From Beroe forskalii (lineage: Eukaryota; Ctenophora; Nuda; Beroida; Beroidae): a stretch of 64,000 bases of DNA. Below are positions 44,999 through 55,026 of the stretch, piece after piece; the first letter of the stretch is position 1; each line of letters opens with the position of its first letter. The notes beneath the pieces are model-generated. The model was not told the origin of the DNA. It did no database searches and saw nothing but the letters and a program-made list of their open reading frames with translations. The DNA is taken from assembly GCA_011033025.1 (NCBI GenBank), contig WFMF01000241.1:1-64000 (forward strand), given 5' to 3'. Position numbers and translations under genes: made by a program.

Positions 44999-45098
44999 GT
45001 TGTCAGACGTTGTCTGACCATTATTTCGGCTGACCATTATTTCGGCGGACGCGCGCGCCCGCCGAAGGCGAAGGGGTCAGACAACGTCTGACAATGAA
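44999..45098. repeat. GTCAGAC-bounded hairpin element, copy 1
   Basis: GTCAGACGTTGTCTGAC at the left and GTCAGACAACGTCTGAC at the right bound a TTCGGCGGACG...CGCCCGCCGAA hairpin with GAAGGCGAAGGGG. The copy is whole and sits inside the minisatellite. Confidence 0.7.
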
Positions 45099-45360
45099 GA
45101 AGAACGCGCGTTTCTTCGTGTGAAGAAGAACGCGCGTTTCTTCGTGTGAAGAAGAACGCGCGTTTCTTCGTGTGAAGAAGAACGCGCGTTTCTTCGTGTG
45201 AAGAAGAACGCGCGTTTCTTCGTGTGAAGAAGAACGCGCGTTTCTTCGTGTGAAGAAGAACGCGCGTTTCTTCGTGTGAAGAAGAATGCGCGTTTCTTCG
45301 TGCGAAGAAGAATGCGCGTTTCTTCGTGTGAAGAAGAACACGCGTTTCTTCACGTGAAGC

Positions 45361-45640
45361 ACGCGCGTTTCTTCGCGTGAAGAAGCACGCGTGTTTTCTC
45401 CGCGTGAAGAAGCACGCGTGTTTTCTTCGCGTGAAGAAGCACGCGTGTTTTCTTCATGTGAAGAAGCACGCGCTTTTCTTCACGGGAAGAAGCATGCGCG
45501 TTTCTTCACGTGAAGAAAGATGCGCGTTTCTTCACGTGAAGAAGCACGCACATTTCTTCACGCGAAGAAGTTCGCCCGTTACTTCACGTGTAGAAGCAAA
45601 CACGTTTTCTTCGCGTGCCCTTCGCGTGAAGAAGCATGAA
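45361..45640 (+). repeat. Palindromic minisatellite, block 3 (divergent)
   Basis: Same unit theme with CGCGTGAAGAAGCACGCG and CACGTGAAGAAG variants, less regular than blocks 1 and 2. Confidence 0.8.
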
Positions 45641-45650
45641 AAATTCTCAT

Positions 45651-45717
45651 TCGGCGGACGCGCGCGCTTCGCGCGCGCGCCCGCCGAAGGCGTAGGGGTC
45701 AGACAACGTCTGACAAT
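45651..45717. repeat. GTCAGAC hairpin element, copy 2
   Basis: An almost perfect CG-rich hairpin (TCGGCGGACGCGCGCGC-TTC-...CCGCCGA) followed by AGGCGTAGGGGTCAGAC and AACGTCTGACAATGA. It ends the minisatellite block. Confidence 0.75.
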
Positions 45718-45719
45718 GA

Positions 45720-45979
45720 TTGGTGTGGTTTACTGTTTAGAAGAAAATTTCATTACAAAGGTGTTCCTAAAACACAAAAAATTAAAAGCAGGAAAAAAGT
45801 GCCTGAAACACGAAAAACCGTCTTAAACACAAATTTCATTAAAAATGTGACAAAAATTGTCCGGGTGCAGCGTATTAAACCGCGCTTGGGTGTTTTTGAA
45901 ACCTAATGAGCGTTTCATACATCATACTTAGTAACAAACCACTCCCCACGACACTAAGTAACCTCATAAAATTTACCAT
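45720..45979. other. No gene seen
   Basis: A-rich DNA containing short CACAAAAAATTA/AACACGAAAAACC repeats. Confidence 0.35.
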
Positions 45980-46515
45980 CAAATCTGAATACTTCAACAA
46001 AATCCCACAATTCACCAAGCCTATTTCACCAAGAAGATAAAATTCCAACAACTAAAACAACATCCTACTGAAAACAAGCACAAACACCTGACACCACAAA
46101 CCAAATTCCATGCACCAGGCAAAACCCGAAACTGGGCTTTGCCCATCGAGCCCAGTCTAATCTCAGTCGATGGGAATATGATTATCTCAGTCTGGCTGGG
46201 TCAGACCTCCCAGTGACCCATCTAGACGAAGGAAGGTGGTACATAGCCACCTTCGGCTGATCTCTGACTTAATCTGCAGGCATTGCTTGCCACGGGCGTT
46301 GGTGGCTCGCCGATCCAGAGAGGTCTTGGAACGGCTTGCTGCTCTCAGCTCAGGATATCCCCGGCAGTCGGGTGGCCTAAAAACCACCCAGGAGTTCACA
46401 CCCTTCGCCAAGTGTACTATTACTAGGGATAGTCTCCATGCCCAGCATGGCTGCCACCGGCCTGGTCGATTAAACCGACCCTGTCTTTTTACTAAGACTA
46501 AGACTAAGAGCGTTT
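45980..46515 (+). mobile_element. Retroposon 3' end with (ACTAAG)n tail, copy 1
   Basis: About 530 bp matching, in inverse, 63380-64000. Shared blocks: CTTCAACAAAATCCCACAAT, CCAAGAAGAT, GGTGGTACATAGCCACC (a hairpin), GGCAGTCGGGTGGCCTAAA with ACCACC (a hairpin), AGGAGTTCACACCCTT, ATGGCTGCCACCGGCCTGGT and the tail ACTAAGACTAAGACTAAG. The tail and absence of coding suggest the 3' region of a LINE or a long SINE. Confidence 0.7.
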
Positions 46516-47293
46516 CATTGAAAGTAATTTGCGCGCTGTCACTAGCAGCAATTGCAAAAAGCACCCAGGCGCAGCTTTATACGCCGTACCTCAGGCTCCA
46601 TAGGTCCAGATACTTGGGTAAAACTAAAAGTCAAAAATTAAAATTGAATTCAACAGTCGTAGTCGTTTTCAATTTCATAAGTCAAAGTAAATAATTTGAA
46701 TGCTGGAATTCAATTGTATCGAGATTCGGTATTTACAGATGAATAAATTTAGACATAGAACATAATCAAAAATGCAGTGTTATATTTTCAGTTTTACGTG
46801 TTAGAAGAAAGCAGTACAGCCACAGGATCAAATTCAAGATGCTCGCAAAAACAATGTTTAATTGTTTAAATCTAACGGACTAAAATTAAAAATAGTCATG
46901 AAGTTCAATCGTCGGTTGTATAACAAAAGTTGTGGATAAGAGTAAATTACTAAATTAATCACAATCAACGGTAAAAATGAATTGAAATTAGCGAATGCTT
47001 GTTAATGTTTGTAGCGAAAAACTTAAACTTTCCAGAAAATTCTGGCAATTTAATCATTATATTCAATTTTATAAACTGAAAAACCAATTCTTCATAATAA
47101 ATGTATACTAAATAAACATCATTTTTCACATTCAATCAATTCAATGAAGTGATCGAAATCACAGCTGCGGGTTGGTTCTGTTATTGCTGAAAAGACGCAA
47201 TAGTTACAGTCACCATAGCTGATGACAAAAACTCATGTTTGTCATGATTCCGATTATCAATTACCACTGTCATTATAACGGCATCCCTCCTGA
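46516..47293. other. No gene seen
   Basis: AT-rich unique DNA downstream of the RUN-domain gene's stop. No obvious AATAAA signal was singled out, although several AT-rich candidates exist. Confidence 0.4.
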
Positions 47294-47525
47294 CTATCGC
47301 TCAGTTTGCTGAATGAGAGACACGTCCACCGGAATGTCGATATCCTCCAGTATTTTCAGGAGCCCCATCACCTCATCAAACATGGAATCTTGTCTGAAGA
47401 TGCTGGTGGCATCGTAGTACTTGGTCGCTGCCAGACTCTGACTCATCATGTAGAACCAGCGATGCAGAACCTTCTCCTTCACCCCTAGACACATGAGGGT
47501 CTGCAGCTTCCCGTTCATACCCACA
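47294..47525 (-). CDS. RUN-domain gene, last exon
   Basis: Begins after an acceptor (AATCACAG|TGTGGG on the minus strand) and ends at TAG 47294-47296. The peptide reads VGMNGKLQTLMCLGVKEK, then LHRWFYMMSQS, KYYDATSIFR and GLLKILEDIDIPVDVSL, ending QQTER. The pattern vGxxGkxQxLxCLgxxxkxLhrW fits the C-terminal half of a RUN domain, a helical module that binds small GTPases of the Rab/Rap type. Stopping soon after the domain resembles DENND5-type proteins, whose last domain is RUN, but I cannot exclude another RUN family. The phase joins the upstream exon exactly (AAC AG|T GTG). Confidence 0.68.
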
Positions 47526-47708
47526 CTGTGATTTGGAGTGTTAGTATGGGGATGGGTAGTCCGTAGTGGACATAATAATAGTATCAAATCGTCTATAGTT
47601 CATGCAAATGTACAATGTACATTGTACTAATTAATATCCAGTACAATGTACATCTCTAATGCCGTGTACAATGTACACCAGTAGTTGCACTAGAAGTACT
47701 AATTGTAC

Positions 47709-47943
47709 CTGTTGGAGGAGGGTTTCTCCAGTAGTTGCACGCACTTCACAAAGCTCTGGATAGCGCTCTGGTCGGGGTGACAGGTGTTGACTACCGACAC
47801 CTCCAGATACACCTTGTGCACGAACTCCCAGACCAGGGGCGTGCCGCGCGTGAACCGAGAAATGGGGCGGAGCCCAGCGCTCAGCAGGCGCTGCAGCGCG
47901 GGCACCAGTCCCTGCGCGCCGCACAGCAGGCTGATCGGCGTAC
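47709..47943 (-). CDS. RUN-domain gene, middle exon
   Basis: 235 bp between acceptor CCCCGACAG|GTACG and donor CAACAG|GTACAA (minus strand). The peptide TPISLLCGAQGLVPALQRLL, followed by SAGLRPISRFTRGTPLVWEF and VHKVYLEVS, fits the first half of a RUN domain: a leucine/cysteine helix, H/AGL turn and a W-x-F motif. GC is much higher than in the flanks, as in a constrained exon. In phase with both neighbours. The intron on either side is about 180 bp. Confidence 0.7.
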
Positions 47944-48119
47944 CTGTCGGGGAATGGAGTGTTGGGGCGGGGGAATCGAGCATTCAATTGTCATAAATTC
48001 CAATCAAACATGGAGATATTAACTGACAAAGTTCAAGAAGTTAACCAACAAATAGTGCAACAAGTAACACTAAATCCATTATAAGCTTTAAGAATTAACT
48101 CATTTCTCAGGACCCTCAC

Positions 48120-48270
48120 CTTCAGATTCATGAGATCCCCTGTACTGGTGCCTGACGAGCGAGTTGATGGCTGTGGCCAGCAGCTCCTGCGCCTTTATGG
48201 CAGAGTCCACCGGGGGCATCGGAGGGTAGCGGGGGATAAGGGGTGGGAATCGGGGATCTGAGAGGTGATT
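48120..48270 (-). CDS. RUN-domain gene, upstream exon (5' edge uncertain)
   Basis: Ends at donor CTGAAG|GTGAGG (48120). The clear coding part is PVDSAIKAQELLATAINSLV followed by RHQYRGSHESEG, a basic amphipathic helix as expected at the start of a RUN domain. It joins the next exon in phase (GAA G|GT ACG). The acceptor may be CTCTCAG near 48261, but the sequence before PPVDS is proline-rich and repetitive. Earlier exons were not found up to 49200 and may lie in or beyond the repeats. Confidence 0.6.
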
Positions 48271-48520
48271 CGAGGATTGGGATAACTGGGGGGATTGAAA
48301 TGAAGGGGAGGTTGACATCTGGGGAGGAAGTGAGGATAACTAAGGGGGATGGGCTAATGGGTTGGGGTTGGAGATTGGTGGAACGAGATAACTGATACAA
48401 GGGGGAATTGTGATCAGGGGAGGCTTTGAAAATCGGGATGGGATTATCGTCGTCAGCTGGGGATGGGAATTGGGGAGGTTGTGATATGAGGGGGGGGGGG
48501 GAGTGAGTGAGTGAGGGTCT
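48225..48520. repeat. G-rich (GGGGAT) imperfect repeat in the intron
   Basis: On the plus strand GGGGATNGG and GGGATAACTGGGG words recur throughout, ending in a G run and GAGTGAGTGAGTGAGG. It is quadruplex-prone. It spans the probable exon edge and the intron upstream of it. Confidence 0.6.
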
Positions 48521-48539
48521 TCAGGTTTTTTGTGCCTTC

Positions 48540-49218
48540 CATTTTCCAAGGCGTTGCGCTGTACAAACTTTGATTATTATTGCAGGTATTCAAAGCTGTC
48601 AATTGAAAATCTTTGAAACATGAACATAGAAGCTTTCAAAACTGCACAATGAACTTGAAGGCAAATTTTAACGAAACAAATATGGTCGGCTCAGCAAACA
48701 GAGTAAGCGAAGCAGCGGGACAGTTATGAGTTTTTGCAAAATCCAGAAAACACAAAAGTTTTAAATTTGCATGATTTCACGAGCCTTTAAGATTAAAACT
48801 TTTTTAAACTGAGAGCTACTGTTTAAACTGTATCAACTATCACTACCGTAATAATTCGTCACCAACATGCCAAACCAAAATGGTTGAATTTTTTCCATTA
48901 TGCAACTTCTAGGGAGGTTTACTCAGTGCTCCTTTATACCCATTATGCACGCTAAAACAGTTACACTTTTTAAAAAGTGCAACTACAGTGCCAAAAAAGT
49001 GGAACTACAGTTGATAATAAAACCATTTTGGCATACTCTAGTGTTTTTCAAAACGTGACCTTACTTTAGGAGGGAGAGGTGTTAAAAATGAACACTGGGG
49101 TGACAGACCGCAGATTTCACACTGAAGGATACAGTAGCTGCACTTTTTACAATAGCTCAAATACTAGACAAGCCAATAACACTACATATTCTCATATTCG
49201 TGCTTGAATTATACATAA
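48540..49218. other. No gene seen
   Basis: AT-rich unique DNA. Confidence 0.4.
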
Positions 49219-50942
49219 CGAGAAAACCCGTTGGGTTCTCTCTTTAATTGGACGTATATATTCAGTTGGACGTACAATAAATTGAACGAAGTCATTAATG
49301 CAACTTTTTGTTACTGGGGGTAGGGGTGCAACGTAACGAAATTACAAAATATTTACATAGGATTTGAATATAAATCAAAATATATTGCAGATTTTGCGAT
49401 TGTAAATTAATGTCGAGGACACAACATTAAATAAGAAGAACTCAAGAACAATGACCGTTTTCTAATCCAAAGTTCAGATTCGGAGAGAAGATTGGCAACA
49501 GATTTGAATCCAATCTCATTGAAATCAAAATTGTACCCATTTTCATCTGTTTTTAACCCACTCCTAACTTTAATTGGACGTATAGTCAGTTCGACGTACA
49601 ATAAATTGAACGAAGTCATTGATGCAATTTTTTGTTGCTGGGGGTAGGGGTGCAACGTAACGAAATTACAAAATATTTACATAGGATTTGAATATAAATA
49701 AAAATGTTGCAGATTCTGCGATTGTAAATTAATGTCAAGGACACAACATTAAATAAGAAGAACTCAAGAACAATGACCGTTTTCTAATCCAAAGTTCAGA
49801 TTCGGAGAAAAGATGGGTAACAAATTTGAATCCAAGCTCATTGAAATCAAAATTGTCCGCATTTTCATCTGTTTAGAACCCACTTCTATTTCTAACTTGA
49901 GTAATTATAAATTCCTCCTTCTGTCGAATCCTCACAGCCAACCATCGAAACTACAAAATATCTTCATACGAAACAATTATCGCTGATTTTCACAATGGAA
50001 CAAATTGTTCAACTCTTTACCTTTTCTCCTACAATAGTGATTAGAGTTGATATGCTTCTGTCAAACTTTTTACCCAACTCGAAAATTCCATTGAGAACGT
50101 AAATACGTAAATTATGACTTTAAACAGTTGAAACGTTTCCAAAGTACAGAGTAGCGAAATGGCAGATGCTTCGTTAAAATGCACGTGCAGTTTAGCGCGC
50201 GCAATCACCAATACCTTAGGAGGTCTATTCATAAAGGTTGTAATTTGGGGATTTTTCGAAAAAATCCCCATATTTTCAACCTACCAAAATTTTGCCCGCC
50301 ACAATTTTACTGCCCGATTTAATTCAACCCGCTTTCGAAATTTCTTGAACTATCTGTACTAAAACAGTACAATTTCGTTTCAGAGATGAGTTTTCAGATA
50401 GTTACAGATAATTTAGTCAAAGTCAAATGGTTAAAACAATTAAAATTCAAAAATTTAGAACAGTAATTAATGAAGCAGAGGCTCAGGAAGACGATCAAGA
50501 ATTGATTTGTAATATTAGAATTAATCTATTTTCCATTGTTTTCCGCAAAAATCTTTCATTTGTCAGCAAAAAGATAGAAAATCACTAATTTTATTTGTTG
50601 GGTGAAATTTGGGGATTTTTGAAAAAAATACCCATATTTTCAACCTACCAAAATTTCAAACACCGCAATTTCGACCCATATAAATAGACCTCCTAAGGTA
50701 ACCATAGCAACGCGCGCAACTGGTGAATTTAACCTAGAACGCGATCTTCTTTTTAGGGTGAATTTTTCGGACTTTCGAAGTTATTTACGAAAAATCTAAA
50801 GCCTAAATCAAAATTCTGGCCATGCTATCTTTTAAGTTTATCCATTTTCTACCACCTTGCAAAAAATCGCGGCTTTTTAGCTCCTTTTGTGTCAGTTATT
50901 CAAGAACAAACGTAGAAGTGCCTCTTTCCTTTATATTAAAGA
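49219..50942 (-). mobile_element. Helitron-like unit 2A, family 2 (1724 bp)
   Basis: The left end carries the family-2 hairpin (GAGAAAACCC, GTT loop, GGGTTCTCTC). On the minus strand the unit ends CTCG|T instead of the canonical CTRR. The right end, read on minus, is TCTTTAATATAAAGGAAAGA and is followed without a gap by unit 2B. A 330-bp interior segment (TTGGACGTATA...GTGCAACGTAACG) is duplicated in tandem (49237 and 49565). A TA-flanked MITE is nested at 50214-50698. No coding capacity. Confidence 0.7.
50214..50698. mobile_element. 485-bp MITE with TA target duplication
   Basis: Terminal inverted repeat CCTTAGGAGGTCTATTCAT is mirrored at the right end (TATAAATAGACCTCCTAAGG with one change), and TA is present on both sides (50212-50213 and 50699-50700). 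Unit 2B has the undisturbed sequence at the matching place (CAATCACCAATCACCATAG), so insertion is shown directly. A GGGGATTTTT...CCCCATATTTTCAAC block is repeated at each end. TA duplication fits the Tc1/mariner group. Confidence 0.85.
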
Positions 50943-51815
50943 CGAGAAAACCCGTTGGGTTTTCTCTTAAATTGGACGTATATATTTAGTTGGACGTAAA
51001 ATAAATTGAACGAAATCATTGATAAAATTTTTTGTTACTGGGGGTAGAGGTGCAACGTAGGGAAATTACGAAATATTTACATAGGATTTTAATATGAATA
51101 TATTGCAGATTTCGCCATTGCAAATTAATGTCAAGGACACATAACAGTAAATAAGAAGAACTCAAGAACAATGACCGTTTTCTAATCCAAAGTTTAGATT
51201 CGGAGAAAAGATGGGCAAATAAATTTGAATCCAAGCTCATTGGAATCAATATTGCGCATTTTCATCTGTTTAGAACCCACTTCTAACTTGAGTAATAATA
51301 AATTCCTTCTTCTTTTGTCGAATTCTCGCAGCAAACCATCGAAACTACAAATATCTTACGAAACAATTATTGCTGATTTTCACAATGGAACAAAATGATC
51401 AAGTCTTACCTTTGCTCCTAGTCCTAGAATAGTGATTAGAGTTGATGGTGTTATGTCATTGAGAACGTAAATTATGACTGTAAGCAGTTGAAACGTTTCC
51501 AAAGTACTCAGTAACGAAATGGCAGATGCTTCGTTAAAATGCACGTGCAGTTTAGCGCGCACAATCACCAATCACCATAGCGACGCGCGCAACTGGTGAA
51601 TTTAACCTATAACGCGATCTTCTTTTTAGGGTCGATTTTTCGAACTTTCGACGTTATTTACGAAAATTCTAAAGCCTAAATTAAAATTCTAGCCATGCTA
51701 TCTTTTAAGTTTAGGCATTTTTTACCGCCTTGCAAAAAATCGCGGCTGTTTAGCTCCATTTGTGTCAGTTATTCACATACAAACGTAGAAGTGCCTCTTT
51801 CCTTTATATAATAGA
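50943..51815 (-). mobile_element. Helitron-like unit 2B, family 2 (873 bp)
   Basis: Perfect 10-bp stem (GAGAAAACCC, GTT loop) at the left end; the right end, on minus, is A|TCTATTATATAAAGG. It shares the interior of unit 2A (GGGGGTAGAGGTGCAACGTA, CACGTGCAGTTTAGCGCGC, GTAGAAGTGCCTCTTTCC) without the MITE. A and T flank the two-unit array. Confidence 0.72.
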
Positions 51816-51884
51816 TTACGTAAAATATACCTACATGTATTGTCGTTGCATAATTCGGTTTTGAAAGAAAAAATGCAAACCTTC

Positions 51885-51965
51885 CATTAAAACCTCGGCC
51901 TTCGGCCTCGGTCTTAATGTGTTATTATGCCCTCGCGCTCGGTGCATAATATCGCGGTTTGCAAT
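51885..51965. repeat. Two adjacent hairpins
   Basis: CATTAAAACCTCGGCC/GGCCTCGGTCTTAATG, then TTATTATGCCCTCGCG/CTCGGTGCATAATA. Form suggests a short dispersed repeat; no second copy was found here. Confidence 0.5.
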
Positions 51966-52155
51966 TTTTGCTAGTTACAAAACCTCTCAATAGCCAATAA
52001 CAAGCGATGCAGAGTTGTTTGTAAGTGTTAATGTTGATACATGTGTTTTACATACGCTATATAAAGTGTGAACAGTGAACACTTATTGAAAACAAATAGC
52101 AGCAAAAAAGTATTATTATCGACGGCGTATTAGCTTACCCACAGGTCGGGAGTCG

Positions 52156-52200
52156 CTGATTGGTCGAATGAGCTCATCCTCAGCTCATTCGACCAATCAG
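52156..52200. repeat. Perfect 19-bp stem hairpin with CCAAT
   Basis: CTGATTGGTCGAATGAGCT and its exact inverse flank a seven-base loop, so both arms carry ATTGG/CCAAT. A TATATAAAG word lies about 95 bp upstream (52059). A promoter role is possible, but no following gene was found. Confidence 0.6.
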
Positions 52201-53976
52201 AGCGCGAGGAAGCTCGAGCTGATCGCGCGCGTCTGGTTGCTCAAACCATGATTAGCCTCGACAAATTCACAGGAAATTCAATTTATCAAATTTAGTTTCA
52301 CATGAATAATTGTGTTGAATTAGATCAAACAGTAAAACAGCTTCTTCTACTAACCAATTAATTTCAAATAGCCATTTCAAATAACCATTCAATTTCAAAT
52401 AAAGACGTATCACTTGTACAGAAAGCTCATAAAACTATCCAATGTTGCCAACAAATACAATTCAACAATGATCATTTCTTGGATTCTCCGAAAATTTAGA
52501 TCGATCTCGGGCATGGGATTGATATTCGTACAATTTAGACGTGGAAAGGGATTAATTCAGGACATTGGGAGGGACATGATAAGGCTCAATCTCAGGATCA
52601 TTCGGGGGAAACATGGAGGGATTCACGGGAAATGACAGGAATTTATCTGCCTTATGACTTTACTATGACTTAAAAAGATAGGGAAAGGATCCAGTACTTG
52701 GGAAGTAATGGCCCGAAAATCATTCATGTAGAATTAAGGCGGATATGGGTTGGGAAGAGGACCCCAATTTTTTAAAAGGCGTTTTGGCAAAATTTAAAAA
52801 ACCCCCTTTTTTTTAAAAAAGGTTGGACTTGAGACCACCACCAAAATGTTGGTACATGTTATGTTAAGGCCATCCTGGCCAGCTCGTATCCCAAACTCGT
52901 GTTTTCAAAATATGAGGCTTTAAACCCGACCCCCCCCCCCAAAAAAATATTGGTTTTTCAGCAATTTGCACTAATTCTTATTCAGTGGAAACCGTATAAC
53001 CAAACTTACAAGTCGCTAAAAGAAGTCTGGAAGGGGTATAAATATAATACTAATAGTCAGTCCTTTGTAATCAGTATTAATATTATTATAATACTGATAA
53101 CAGAGGATGGTCTATGTGTTATGGTCATGGTGACTGGAGGTCACACCCACCGGGCCTTGCTAGTAAATATAACATTTTAGAACGTTATAGATTTAAACTG
53201 AGAAGTTCACATGTTTTGAGCGTTTTTATAATCAACCTCAGAAGTCTGTCTTATCTTTTTTAAATAAATGTTAATTTTCATATCCATATTTTTGGTTCGA
53301 ATTCGTGCTGTCCGATAAAATTACAGTTACATTTACACTTAAAATTAATCTCGTTTTCAAATTAAAGCTATAATGAATGAATCGGTCAAGAAAATCGTAG
53401 CGAAATGTACAAACACTATGCAAACACTATTAATGGAGCGTAAAGGGTCGCTCTTTAAGAAAAATGATCTCAAAAGTAATAAAAGGAAGTGTCATGCATT
53501 GCCATATTAGGCAAAATCGTCTCACAGACAATAGCACTGATATTGTAGCTTGAGCTGTTTCAATGGACGCATAAGCTATAACCGACGCTATAGTCCGAAA
53601 TCGAGAAACCTTCGATAAATACGTCTTTAGCGTCTGCTTGTAATCTGGCCTCGGTTGCAGGAAGTCGCTGATTGATGTGTCTCCTAGTCCTATAGAGCAG
53701 GGTGACTAGACAGCCTATAAACCTTTTTCTTTTCGTTTCCAAATTCAATGGCGATTATATTTATATTGTATTTGTACCTCGCGTGCATAATGCATAAATT
53801 ATACACTCCTGTACGGGGCCATCCATTTAAACTTTAAGGGGGGGGTGTCTCAAGCCAAATTTTTTGTAGAACACGTACTTGAGATAATGGTTGACCCAAA
53901 ACTAAAAGGTACACCCTTTGGGCCAACTTTTTGGTCGGGTTTGATACCCGGACTCCAGACCCACTGGCGCCCAAAA
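52201..53976. other. No gene seen; one inverted copy of the 36.5-kb hairpin family
   Basis: Bases 52816-52916 match, inverted, the repeat at 36590-36690 (CTTGAGACCACCACCAAAAT, AAAATGTTGGTACA, GGCCATCCTGGCCAGC). Homopolymer runs at 52790-52945 look like consensus errors. Short frames at 52414-52635, 52899-53180 and 53560-53748 have no recognised domain. Confidence 0.45.
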
Positions 53977-54227
53977 TTGGCACCTTTTTTTAATCAAAAG
54001 CGACTTGGACAGGGTCCGAGGTGTGCACTCGAGTTACCATAAAAAATTGAAGTCCATATCTCAAAAATGGTCCAGTTATGGCCGAAAAATGTATGCCCAT
54101 TTACGGGCATACAAGGGTCGCACTAGCCTATTTTGGGTAGGTCTCCCATATAAACGGGAGCCTTCATTATATATGACAATGACGTCACTCAGAAAAATAT
54201 AATTAAGCGCACCTAGCGCTTTAAGTT

Positions 54228-54322
54228 TAAGGACTAGGGTTAGGGTCAGGATTAGGGTCAAGATTTGTTAGGGTTTGGGTTAGGATTAAGGTTAGGGTTT
54301 TGGTTAGTGTTATGGTTACGTT
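54228..54322 (+). repeat. Degenerate telomere-like repeats (AGGGTT)
   Basis: GACTAGGGTTAGGGTCAGG and onward drift, then GAAAAATTGACG...AGATCTGTGACGT, a stretch also found at 26060-26140 in element 2. It sits at the centre of palindromic element 4. Confidence 0.7.
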
Positions 54323-54897
54323 TAGGATACAGAAAAATTGACGTTTAGATCTGTGACGTAACTCAGAGCCGTTTATATGGGAGAGATACCCCCGTTTATA
54401 TGGGAGACTGACCAAAATCTCTGCCATTTTTCAATGTTTTTACATAAAATTTTCAGATTTTCATTGTCAGACGTTGTCTGACCCCTTCGCCTTCGACAAG
54501 ATTTTCAAAACTAAATTTCGGAATTTTGATTTCGGGAAAAAAAATTAGTCCTTGGACCAAAACTCCCCGATTTTTTGCACCTCAAATCGCAATTTTAGCA
54601 GCAATCAACCCCAAACTTGCAAAGAACCCAACGTTATTTTGTCAGCTGCGTTGCCTGACCCCCTCGCGCGCGCGCCACGACTTGAATTTGAAATATTGGG
54701 TCTGACGACGTCAGACAAACGCTATTCACCGAATAAAGTTGGTTTATAATTCATTCAAAAACATTGATATTTGGGCTTGGCCAAGTTATAGGCACGACGT
54801 ACGTATGCCCATATATGGAAATTCGTTTTTCGCGGCCATAACTCGGCCATTTTTTGAAATATGAACTTCAATTTTTATGGTAACTCAGGGGACCATT

Positions 54898-55026
54898 ATT
54901 TATCGATTGCTAAACACGTATATCCCTGTCTGCGTTGCGCGGCGCGCTTCCTCAGAAGGGTTATAGCGCCGCGCGCGTACGAACACCTATGCGGGCTTAG
55001 GAAATTTATCGATTGCACACCACGTC
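54898..55026. mobile_element. 103-bp insertion with 13-bp target duplication
   Basis: ATTTATCGATTGC occurs at 54898-54910 and 55014-55026. The intervening 103 bp match, inverted, the end of the 418-bp tandem unit (GAGCCCGCATAGGTG, GCGCGCCGCG, CGCGCAACGCAGAC near 43130-43190). The duplication length is typical of LINE-mediated insertion. Confidence 0.7.

Larger units (their letters stand above)
44425..45360 (-). repeat. 26-27-bp palindromic minisatellite, block 2
   Basis: Variant unit GAAGAACGCGCGTTTCTTCGTGT, about 30 copies, broken by a copy of the 45-bp word (44716-44777) and by a hairpin element (44999-45098). Minus-strand frames (Phe-Phe-Thr-Arg-Arg-Asn and Ser-Ser-His-Glu-Glu-Thr repeats) shift whenever the unit length changes. 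Confidence 0.9.

Noticed and set aside
44425..45360. Heat-shock element cluster
   Set aside because: GAA/TTC blocks are spaced by the 26-27-bp repeat and not by the regular five-base phase of heat-shock elements.
43987..45826. Repeat proteins in the 27-bp minisatellite
   Set aside because: Frames are open on both strands and shift with unit length; self-complementary units explain the pattern.
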